From: Streptomyces sp. NBC_01431
GTDB taxonomy: Bacteria; Actinomycetota; Actinomycetes; Streptomycetales; Streptomycetaceae
Length of the DNA: 64,000 bases
Assembly (NCBI RefSeq): GCF_036231355.1
Contig: NZ_CP109496.1
Location: 6,076,001 to 6,140,000 of the forward strand
Direction: 5' to 3'
Positions within the stretch are counted from its first letter, which is position 1. Each line of letters starts with the position of its first letter. Shown here one piece after another: positions 7,896 through 15,313 of the stretch. Both the position numbers and the translations under genes were made by a program. Under the pieces are notes generated by a model. That model ran no database searches. It saw nothing but the letters and a program-made list of their open reading frames with translations, and was not told the DNA's origin.

Positions 7896-9686
7896 TCAGC
7901 CCAAGCTCACGGCGTCCGCTTCCTGCGCCCCTTCCAGCTCAAGCACCCACACCTCGTTCACCCCCGCCCGCAACACCGGCCCCGGCACATGCAGCACCCG
8001 CTGCGGACCCACCCACCAGTACCGCCCCAGACAGAACCCGTTCACCCACACGAACCCCCGCCCCCAACCAGGGAGTTGAAGCTCCGCCCAGGAATTCGCG
8101 TACGAGGAGGAAGGCGCGCCGGCGGGGAGGTCGACCCAGCCCCGGTACAGCCCCGCCGCCCCCACCTCCGCAGGTTCGCCGAAGGCCACCTTCGCCACCG
8201 CCCCGACCACCTCGAACGCGTCCAGCCGCAGCCCCTGAGATCGCACCCCGTGCAGATACTGCCGCTCATGCAGCACCCCGCCCGTGATCCCCTTCGGCTC
8301 CCCGCTGCACGGCCCGTAGTTGACCCGCCCGAGCGACTCCACCCACAACTCCACCACCGCACCCCCCGCCACCGGCTCCGCCAGCGTCGCGTCCTCGGTG
8401 TCCAGGACCCCCGCTCGCTCCCCGTCGACGTACACCGTCGCCAGATCGCGGAGACCGAGCACACCCAGCGGATACGGCTGCCGGGGCCCGGGAACGTCCA
8501 CGCGGTAGCGGACCAGACCCCGATCGACGTCCAGCTCCTCGAACGTCGCCGGGAGGGGCGACTCGCTCTCCTCGCCGCCCAGCACATCCAGGACACCGGC
8601 CAAAGGCGCCCAGCCGTCCAGCCGCGCCGCATGGGTACCCGCCAACCGCACCGGCTGTGGCGGCAGTTCGGGCAGCGGCCCGTCCTGGTAGGACGCCAGC
8701 ACCTCACGCAATCGCCAGAACTTCTCCGTGGGCCGGCCCGCCTCGTCGACGGGAGCGTCGTAGTCGTACGACGTCGCCGTCGGTTCGAGCACCCCCACAT
8801 GCAGCTCACCGGCCCGGTTGGCACCCGACCAGCCCGCGAAGTTGGTGCCGCCGTGCGCCATGTAGATGTTGACCGACGCCCCGCACTCAAGGATCTCGCG
8901 CAGCGTCGCCGCAGCGTCCGCCGCGTCCCGCACGACATGGTCCGCACCCCAGTGGTCGAACCAGCCGCACCAGAACTCCATGCACATCAGCGGCCCCGAC
9001 GGCTGATGGCGGCGCAGCACCTCGAACGCCTCGCGCGCCCCGCTGCCGAAGTTCGCCGTGGCCAGCACCCCGGGCAGTGAGCCCCCGGTCAGCATGTGGT
9101 CCTCGGGCCCGTCCGAGGTGCACAGCGGCACCGTGATGCCGCACTCGCGCAGCAGATCGGCGAGATGGCGCAGATAGCCGCGGTCACTGCCGTAACTGCC
9201 GTACTCGTTCTCCACCTGCACCATCAGCACCGGCCCGCCCCGGTCGATCTGCCGCTCGGCGACCTGGGGGAGCAGCGTGCCAAACCAGCGGTCCACATGC
9301 GCCAGGTACTCCGCGTCACCGGTCCGCGCCCGCCGCCCGAGCCGGCCGGTCAGCCAGTGCGGAAGCCCGCCGTTCTCCCACTCGGCACAGATGTAGGGGC
9401 CCGGCCGCACGATCGCCCACAGACCGGCCTCCCGCGCCGCGTCCAGGAACCGGCCGAGCGCCGCCACATCGCGGTACTTGCCGGGGAACGGCTCGTGCAC
9501 GTTCCACGGCACATACGTCTCCACGCAGTTCAGGCCCATCGCCCGCAGCATCGCGAGCCGGTGGCCCCACTGCGCCTCGTGCACCCGGAAGTAGTGCAAC
9601 GCGCCCGAAAGCAGGCGCACCGGCCGCCCGTCGAGCAGAAAGTCCTCGTCCCCCACGGTGAAGTCGCCCACCGGCCGCCCGCCCAT
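7896..9686 (-). CDS. Beta-galactosidase, glycoside hydrolase family 35
   Basis: A 596-residue cytoplasmic enzyme without a signal peptide. The N-terminal barrel has the family hallmarks HYFRVHEAQWGHRL, VPWNVHEPFPG, RPGPYICAEWENGG, VQVENEYGSYG (acid/base E161) and CMEFWCGWFDHWG (nucleophile E237). The C-terminal part contains the jelly-roll regions usual for bacterial GH35. Many GH35 enzymes hydrolyse terminal beta-1,3- or 1,4-linked galactose. With the convergent GH101 this suggests cleavage of Gal-beta-1,3-GalNAc after uptake, an inference from neighbourhood. The start at 9686 has only a weak GAGAG in front. It is divergent from the AraC regulator, with shared control elements in the 111-bp gap. 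Confidence 0.9.
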   Translation of the reverse strand: MGGRPVGDFTVGDEDFLLDGRPVRLLSGALHYFRVHEAQWGHRLAMLRAMGLNCVETYVPWNVHEPFPGKYRDVAALGRFLDAAREAGLWAIVRPGPYICAEWENGGLPHWLTGRLGRRARTGDAEYLAHVDRWFGTLLPQVAERQIDRGGPVLMVQVENEYGSYGSDRGYLRHLADLLRECGITVPLCTSDGPEDHMLTGGSLPGVLATANFGSGAREAFEVLRRHQPSGPLMCMEFWCGWFDHWGADHVVRDAADAAATLREILECGASVNIYMAHGGTNFAGWSGANRAGELHVGVLEPTATSYDYDAPVDEAGRPTEKFWRLREVLASYQDGPLPELPPQPVRLAGTHAARLDGWAPLAGVLDVLGGEESESPLPATFEELDVDRGLVRYRVDVPGPRQPYPLGVLGLRDLATVYVDGERAGVLDTEDATLAEPVAGGAVVELWVESLGRVNYGPCSGEPKGITGGVLHERQYLHGVRSQGLRLDAFEVVGAVAKVAFGEPAEVGAAGLYRGWVDLPAGAPSSSYANSWAELQLPGWGRGFVWVNGFCLGRYWWVGPQRVLHVPGPVLRAGVNEVWVLELEGAQEADAVSLG

Positions 9687-9737
9687 CTCTCTCGGTCACA
9701 ACGCCCCGCCCACTCTTGCCCCTGGCGCGACGGGGGT

Positions 9738-9766
9738 CCATGGACAAAGATCGGCGCTGATTGGAC
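9738..9766 (-). promoter_or_regulatory. AraC-type direct repeat in the GH35/AraC divergent promoter region
   Basis: Read on the minus strand, GTCCAA (9766-9761) and GTCCAT (9745-9740) repeat with a 21-bp pitch. The second half lies in CTTTGTCCATGG, identical over 12 bases to the site before GH101. The core is also the palindrome GTCCATGGAC (9736-9745). The site lies about 50 bp upstream of the GH35 start and about 30-60 bp upstream of the regulator start, so it could control both directions. Confidence 0.6.
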
Positions 9767-9797
9767 CCAAGGGGGACATCGGAGAGGGCAAACCGCC

Positions 9798-10685
9798 ATG
9801 TATCACACCTGGATGCGGTATTTCACCCCGAGCCCGGCCCACCATCGGCTCGGCCTGGTCTGCCTCGGCGTGGGACTCCAGCACGGCACCCTGCCCACCG
9901 TCGGCCCCCGCACCCTCGACCACCACGTCGCCGTCGTCATCGGCGCGGGCAGCGGCTGGTTCAGCGGCGCCGACGGACGCCGGGTCCCCGTCGCCGCCCC
10001 CGCCCTGATCTGGCTCACCCCCGGGGTCCCCCACCACTACGGGCCCGACCCGGCCACCGGCTGGGACGAGTCCTTCGTCGACTTCACCGGCCCCGCCACC
10101 ACCACCTACACCGAACTCGGCTACATCGAACCCGACCGCCCCGTCGTCCCCCTCGGCGACACCGCGGGCGCCCGCGCCGCCGTCGGACGCATCGCCCGAG
10201 CCGCCCGCCGCGGCAACCCCCTCCTGGAAGTCGAGACCGCGGCCGCCGTCCACGAACTGCTCGTCGCGCTACGCCGGGCCCGCGCCGACATCGCCCCCGA
10301 CGGCGACCCGGTCCTTCAGGCCCTGGCCCGCGACGCCTTCCAGCCGCTGTCGGTCGCCGAACACGCCGCCCGCCACGGCATGAACCCCGCCGAACTGCGC
10401 ACCGCCGTCCGCAGGGGCGCCGGATGCAGCCCCAAGGACTACCTCCTCGGCATCCGCCTCGGCCGCGCCAAGGAACTCCTCGCCGCCACCGACCTGCCCG
10501 TCGCGGCCATCGCCCGCCGCGTCGGCTACGACGACCCCGCCTACTTCTCCCGGCTGTTCACCCGCCGCGTCGGCCTCGCCCCCGTACGCTTCCGCGAGCA
10601 GCAGCAACGCACCGTACCCGGAGGGTGGAGCAACCGGATCCCGCATCCTGAACATCCGCCGACCATCGCGGGCCACGCCACGTAA
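9798..10685 (+). CDS. AraC-family transcriptional regulator
   Basis: A 295-residue regulator. The N-terminal part (about 1-160) is a cupin-like sensing domain with VPVAAPALIWLTPGVPHHYGP and WDESFVDFTGP. The C-terminal part (about 195-280) has the two helix-turn-helix units of AraC/XylS proteins, including LGRAKELLAATDLPVAAIARRVGYDDPAYFSRLF. The start is the ATG at 9798 behind GGAGAGGG; the frame stays open far upstream but that part is antisense to GH35. It is divergent from GH35 and close to GH101, and matching AraC-style repeats lie at both glycosidase promoters. It is therefore likely the local, sugar-responsive activator. The inducer is unknown. Confidence 0.9.
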   Translation: MYHTWMRYFTPSPAHHRLGLVCLGVGLQHGTLPTVGPRTLDHHVAVVIGAGSGWFSGADGRRVPVAAPALIWLTPGVPHHYGPDPATGWDESFVDFTGPATTTYTELGYIEPDRPVVPLGDTAGARAAVGRIARAARRGNPLLEVETAAAVHELLVALRRARADIAPDGDPVLQALARDAFQPLSVAEHAARHGMNPAELRTAVRRGAGCSPKDYLLGIRLGRAKELLAATDLPVAAIARRVGYDDPAYFSRLFTRRVGLAPVRFREQQQRTVPGGWSNRIPHPEHPPTIAGHAT

Positions 10686-10690
10686 GCTCG

Positions 10691-10999
10691 ATGACCATGA
10701 CCACGATCGACCCCTCCGTGCAGGCAGAGCTGACCCGGCTCCGCGACAGCATCGACAACATCGACGCGGCTGTCGTGCACATGCTGGCCGAACGCTTCAA
10801 ATGCACCCAGCAGGTCGGCCACCTCAAGGCCGAACACAAACTCCCCCCGGCCGACCCCTCGCGCGAAGCCGAACAGATCGCCCGGCTGCGCCGCCTCGCC
10901 GAAAGCGCCAAACTCGACCCGGCCTTCGCCGAAAAGCTCCTCAACTTCGTCATCGCCGAAGTCATCAGACACCACGAAACGATCGCCAAGTCCGCCTGA
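10691..10999 (+). CDS. Chorismate mutase, AroQ type
   Basis: A 102-residue all-helical protein converting chorismate to prephenate for Phe/Tyr synthesis. LTRLRDSIDNIDAAVVHMLAERF, then VGHLKAEHKLPPADPSREAEQIARLRRLAE and FAEKLLNFVIAEVIRHHE match the three helices of the AroQ fold; the conserved Arg, Lys, Asp and Glu of the active site are present. Two in-frame ATGs lie at 10691 and 10697. No Shine-Dalgarno is visible, but a -10-like TAAGCT at 10683-10688 ends eight bases before the second ATG, favouring leaderless initiation at 10697. A strong hairpin terminates the gene. Confidence 0.9.
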   Translation: MTMTTIDPSVQAELTRLRDSIDNIDAAVVHMLAERFKCTQQVGHLKAEHKLPPADPSREAEQIARLRRLAESAKLDPAFAEKLLNFVIAEVIRHHETIAKSA

Positions 11000-11002
11000 C
11001 TC

Positions 11003-11039
11003 CCTCGTCCCGCAGTGCCGCACTCCCTGCGGGACGAGG
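11003..11039 (+). terminator. Strong hairpin after chorismate mutase
   Basis: CCTCGTCCCGCAG at 11003-11015 is perfectly complementary to CTGCGGGACGAGG at 11027-11039, giving a 13-bp stem and 11-base loop. It starts two bases after the stop codon. This is an intrinsic-terminator-like structure without a T-tract. Confidence 0.75.
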
Positions 11040-11190
11040 AAGAGCAAAGCTCCACCTCGACTCACGCGCGCTCCTCCCACTCCCGCTCCCGCAAGCCGAG
11101 ACCCCAGCGCCGCGCACCCGCACCCCCTGACCTCGCCGGAAGATCCCCCGGCCCCTGTGCGGGCCCGCTCGTTTCAGGCAGCATGGCCCC

Positions 11191-13674
11191 ATGCCCGTAC
11201 TGACGCGCGACGAAGCGCAGACCCGAGCCCAACTCCTCGACATCCAGCGGTACGAAGTCGACCTCGACCTCACCACCGGCGAGGACACCTTCGACTCCCA
11301 CACCGTCATCCACTTCACCGCGCACACCGCCGGGGACACCTTCGTCGAGCTCAAGCCCGCCACCCTGCGCACCGTCACCCTCGACGGACAGCCCCTCGAC
11401 CCGGAAACCCTCCTCGGCAACCGGCTCGCACTGAACCTCACCGCCGGCCCCCACGAACTACGCGTCGACTGCGCCATGCGCTACTCGCACACCGGCGAAG
11501 GACTCCACCACTTCACCGACCCCGCCGACGGCGAACGCTACGTCTACACCCAGCTCTTCATGGAAGACGTCCAGCGCGTCTTCGCGGCCTTCGACCAACC
11601 CGACCTCAAAGCCGTCTTCGACCTCACCGTCACCGCCCCCGACGGCTGGAGCGTCCTGGCCAACGGCATCACCGAGCAGCAGGACGACGGCCGCTGGAAA
11701 GCCGCCCGCACGCCCCTGCTCGCCACCTACTTCGTCGCCGTCGCCGCAGGCCCCTGGCACTCCCTCACCACCGAACACGCCGGACTGCCCTTCGGCCTGC
11801 ACTGCCGGCGCTCACTCGCCCCCCACCTCGACGCCGACGCCGACGAACTCTTCGAGATCACCCGGCAGTGCTACGACCGCTACCACGAGAAGTTCGAAGA
11901 GCCCTACCCCTTCGACTCCTACGACCAGGCCTTCGTCCCCGAATTCAACGCGGGCGCCATGGAAAACCCCGGCCTCGTCACCTTCCGCGACGAATTCATC
12001 TACCGCTCCGCCGTCACCGACACCGAACGCCAGACCCGCGCCATGGTCATCGCCCACGAAATGGCCCACATGTGGTTCGGCGACCTCGTCACCCTGCGCT
12101 GGTGGGACGACATCTGGCTCAACGAGTCCTTCGCCGAGTACATGGGCTACCAGACCCTCACCGAAGCCACCCGCTTCACCGACACCTGGGTCGACTTCGG
12201 CATCACCCGCAAGGCCTGGGGCTACGACGCCGACCAGCGGCCCTCCACCCACCCCGTCGCCCCCGCCCCCGACGCCGTCCCCGACACCGCGTCCGCGATG
12301 CTCAACTTCGACGGCATCTCTTACGCCAAGGGCGCCTCCGCACTACGCCAACTCGTCGCCTGGCTCGGCGAAAAGGACTTCCTGGCCGGCATCAATACCC
12401 ACTTCAAGCGCCATAAGTTCGCCAACGCCACCCTCGCCGACTTCATCGACTCCCTCGCCTCCGCCACCGACCGCGACGTCCACGCCTGGGCCGCCACCTG
12501 GCTCGGCACCACCGGCGTCGACACCCTCACCCCCGAGATCACCGAGACCGAGTCCACCTGGGCCCTCGCCGTCAACCGCGACGGCAGCCGCCCCCACCGC
12601 ATCACCGTCGGCGCCTACGACACCGACCCCGCCGACACCAGCCGACTCGTACTGCGCGAACGCCTCGACATCGACGTGCCCGGCGAAAACCACATCCGCC
12701 AGGGCAACCGCCCCGCCCTGCTCCTGCTCAACGACGGCGACTACACCTACGCCAAGGTCCGCCTCGACGCCGACTCCTGGAACACGGCACTGCGCTCCCT
12801 GTCCGGACTGCCCGACCCCCTGACCCGCGCCGTCATCTGGAACGCCGCCCGCGACATGGTCCGCGACGGCCAACTCGCCCCCACCGCCTACCTGGAAGCC
12901 GCCCGCGCCCACCTCCCCCACGAAAACGACCTCGCCGTCGTCCAAGGCGTCCTCCAGTTCGCCGCCGCCCAGGTCACCGACCGCTACCTGCCCGCCGCGC
13001 AGCGCCCCGCAGCCCTCGCCCTGCTCACCGACCTCACCCGCGACCTGATCCGCCGCACCGAGGACGGCTCCCACCCCGGCCTGCGCCTCACTGCCGTACG
13101 CCACTTCATCTCCGCCGCCGCCCAGCCCGACACCCTGCGCGCCTGGCTCATCGAAGACAGCGTGCCCGGCGGCCCCGAACTCGACCCCGAACTGCGCTGG
13201 CGCATCCTCACCCGGCTCGCCGTACTCGGCGCGAGCGACGAACGGGAGATCGCCGCCGCTCTCGCCGCCGACCCCAGCGCCACCGGCGAAGAAGGCGCCG
13301 CCCGCTGCCGGGCCGCCCTGCCCGACACCTCGGCGAAAGAAGCCGCCTGGACGGCCATGTTCACCGGCGACGCCCTGTCCAACTACCTGTTCACCGCCAC
13401 CGCCCAAGGCTTCTGGCAGCCCGAACAAGCCGAACTGCTCCAGCCGTACGTGGCCCGCTACTACCAGGACGTCGTCCCCCTCGCCGTCCGCCGCGGCCCC
13501 GCCATCGCCGACGCGGCAGGCCGCCACGGCTTCCCGCTGCACGCCATCGACGAGGAATCCCTGACCCTGGGCGAAACCTGCCTGACCCAACCCGACCTCC
13601 TCCCCGCCCTCCACCGCAAACTGACCGACCAGGTGGACGACCTGCGAAGGGCACTCAAGGTACGCAGCGCCTGA
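11191..13674 (+). CDS. pepN: Aminopeptidase N (M1 zinc metallopeptidase)
   Basis: An 827-residue cytoplasmic exopeptidase that removes N-terminal residues from peptides. The exopeptidase motif GAMEN is at 255-259. The zinc site is HEMAH (His289, Glu290, His293) with the third ligand Glu312 in WLNESFAEYMG, exactly 18 residues after His293. A downstream tyrosine (in GISYAKGAS) is placed as the catalytic Tyr. The C-terminal helical ERAP1-like domain fills about 500-827. The length is slightly shorter than the 850-870 residues common for actinobacterial PepN. There is no signal peptide. It follows chorismate mutase after a terminator, so it is probably transcribed on its own. Confidence 0.92.
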   Translation: MPVLTRDEAQTRAQLLDIQRYEVDLDLTTGEDTFDSHTVIHFTAHTAGDTFVELKPATLRTVTLDGQPLDPETLLGNRLALNLTAGPHELRVDCAMRYSHTGEGLHHFTDPADGERYVYTQLFMEDVQRVFAAFDQPDLKAVFDLTVTAPDGWSVLANGITEQQDDGRWKAARTPLLATYFVAVAAGPWHSLTTEHAGLPFGLHCRRSLAPHLDADADELFEITRQCYDRYHEKFEEPYPFDSYDQAFVPEFNAGAMENPGLVTFRDEFIYRSAVTDTERQTRAMVIAHEMAHMWFGDLVTLRWWDDIWLNESFAEYMGYQTLTEATRFTDTWVDFGITRKAWGYDADQRPSTHPVAPAPDAVPDTASAMLNFDGISYAKGASALRQLVAWLGEKDFLAGINTHFKRHKFANATLADFIDSLASATDRDVHAWAATWLGTTGVDTLTPEITETESTWALAVNRDGSRPHRITVGAYDTDPADTSRLVLRERLDIDVPGENHIRQGNRPALLLLNDGDYTYAKVRLDADSWNTALRSLSGLPDPLTRAVIWNAARDMVRDGQLAPTAYLEAARAHLPHENDLAVVQGVLQFAAAQVTDRYLPAAQRPAALALLTDLTRDLIRRTEDGSHPGLRLTAVRHFISAAAQPDTLRAWLIEDSVPGGPELDPELRWRILTRLAVLGASDEREIAAALAADPSATGEEGAARCRAALPDTSAKEAAWTAMFTGDALSNYLFTATAQGFWQPEQAELLQPYVARYYQDVVPLAVRRGPAIADAAGRHGFPLHAIDEESLTLGETCLTQPDLLPALHRKLTDQVDDLRRALKVRSA

Positions 13675-13842
13675 CCCGAGCCCCCGCGGCCGAGCCACCA
13701 CGCGGCACTAGCCGCAACATCGCACAACGGGTAAGGGGCGGGCAGGGGGACAGGATCCGCAGGGCAATACCACCCCCCACCCTCCCCAACTCCCCCGAAC
13801 CGCCGGGGAGTACCACTTTCGGGTTGAGATCGTTCGGCACGA

Positions 13843-13882
13843 CGGCTGCACCAGCAGCACCCACCGCACGCTGGTGCAGCCG
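13843..13882 (+). promoter_or_regulatory. Perfect 13-bp dyad just upstream of the decarboxylase start
   Basis: CGGCTGCACCAGC (13843-13855) pairs perfectly with GCTGGTGCAGCCG (13870-13882) around a 14-base loop. The structure ends 24 bp before the ATG at 13907, before the GAAGGA ribosome-binding site. It could be a terminator/attenuator in the leader or a palindromic operator. It is too far from pepN (169 bp) to be its obvious terminator. No iron-box-like sequence was recognised beside it. Confidence 0.55.
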
Positions 13883-13906
13883 AGCCGTACACCCGAAGGA
13901 ACATTC

Positions 13907-15313
13907 ATGCACCCGCCCCTCGCCGGGGGCCCCGCAGGCCCCACCGCCCTGCGCCCCCTGCTCGACGTCGTCCTCGACGCCCTCCACCACGGCGCCCGAG
14001 CACGAGGCGGCCCACTACCCGACGGCGGACCCCAAGCCGTCACCCAGCGCGTACGCGACGCGGCCGCAGACGTATTCCCACAACACGGCACCGGCGCCGA
14101 AGAAGCCCTCACCACCCTCGTCCGCACCCTCGCCGAAGGCTCCGCCGACCCCGCCGAACCACACTGCGCCGCCCACCTGCACACCCCGCCGCTCGCCCTC
14201 GCGGCCGCCGCCGACCTCGCCGCCAGCGCCCTCAACCCTTCGATGGACTCCTGGGACCAGGCCCCGGCCGCCTCCGCCCTCGAAACCCTCGTCACCACAG
14301 CACTCGCCACCGAGATCTGGCCCCACGCGGACGCCCTGGTCACCACCGGCGGGACCGAATCCAACCAACTCGCCCTCCTCCTCGCCCGAGAACGACACGG
14401 CCCCATCCAAGTCGTGTGCGGTGCCCCCACCCACCACTCCATCCACCGCGCCACCTGGCTCCTCGGCCTGCCCCAACCCGTCGTCATCCCCGCCCCCGCC
14501 GGCACCATCGACCTCGCCGCACTCGACACCGCCCTCACCGGCCACCACCAGCCCCTCCTGGTCGTCGCCACCGCCGGTACCACCGACACCGGCGCCATCG
14601 ACCCGCTGCCCGCCATCGCCGAGCTGTGCGCCACCCACCACGCCGAACTCCACGTGGACGCCGCCTACGGCGGCCCCCTCCTGTTCAGCGACCGCCACCG
14701 CCACCAACTCGCCGGCCTGGAACGCGCCCAGTCCGTCACCCTCGACCTGCACAAACTCGGCTGGCAACCCGTCGCAGCCGGACTCCTCGCCGTCCCCGAC
14801 CCGGCCCAGCTGGCCCCCCTCACACACACCGCCGACTACCTCAACGCTGACGACGACACCGACGCCGGCCTACCCGACCTCCTCGGCCGCTCCCTGCGCA
14901 CCACCCGCCGCCCCGACATCCTCAAAATCGCCGTCACCCTGCGCGCCCTGGGCCGCGACGGCCTCGCCGCCCTCATCGACCGCGTATGCCAGACCGCCCA
15001 GGAACTCGCCCAACTCATCGACAAACACCCAGAGTTGGAGCTCTACCAACAGCCCACCATCAGCACCGTCCTGTTCCGCCCCCACGGCGCCGACGACCCC
15101 ACCGTCGCCCACATCCGCCGCACCCTGCTCACCAACGGCACCGCCGCACTCGGACGCGCCCGCGCCGACGGCCGCCTCTGGCTCAAAGCAACCCTCCTCA
15201 ACCCCCACCTCACCCCCCACGACCTGCACACACTCATCGACACCGCACTGCACACCAGCGAAACGAGCACCACCGCACCCCCCACCCACCCGGAAGGCAG
15301 CACCCCCCGATGA
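13907..15313 (+). CDS. PLP-dependent group II amino-acid decarboxylase (siderophore-type)
   Basis: A 468-residue fold-type I decarboxylase, probably acting on lysine or ornithine to give a diamine. Recognisable elements are LNPSMDSWDQAPAASALE, the TTGGTESNQLAL phosphate-binding region, THHSIHRA (the ring-stacking histidine), HVDAAYGG (the Asp pairing with the pyridine nitrogen) and LDLHKLGWQPV with the Schiff-base lysine. The start is the ATG at 13907 after GAAGGA. Its stop overlaps the next start as ATGA, so it is translationally coupled to the N-hydroxylase. That pair resembles desA-desB or alcaligin/bisucaberin-type genes, but the downstream acyltransferase and synthetase are absent. The exact substrate is not decided. 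Confidence 0.82.
   Translation: MHPPLAGGPAGPTALRPLLDVVLDALHHGARARGGPLPDGGPQAVTQRVRDAAADVFPQHGTGAEEALTTLVRTLAEGSADPAEPHCAAHLHTPPLALAAAADLAASALNPSMDSWDQAPAASALETLVTTALATEIWPHADALVTTGGTESNQLALLLARERHGPIQVVCGAPTHHSIHRATWLLGLPQPVVIPAPAGTIDLAALDTALTGHHQPLLVVATAGTTDTGAIDPLPAIAELCATHHAELHVDAAYGGPLLFSDRHRHQLAGLERAQSVTLDLHKLGWQPVAAGLLAVPDPAQLAPLTHTADYLNADDDTDAGLPDLLGRSLRTTRRPDILKIAVTLRALGRDGLAALIDRVCQTAQELAQLIDKHPELELYQQPTISTVLFRPHGADDPTVAHIRRTLLTNGTAALGRARADGRLWLKATLLNPHLTPHDLHTLIDTALHTSETSTTAPPTHPEGSTPR

Noticed and set aside
3576..9080. 1834-codon open frame on the plus strand
   Set aside because: Arg/Pro/His-rich shadow frame across the kinase, GH101 and antisense GH35 genes; no domain text, and the real genes in other frames are well conserved.
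13675..13906. Iron box for the siderophore-precursor genes
   Set aside because: No TTAGGTTAGGCTCACCTAA-like sequence was found; only the GC-rich dyad is present.
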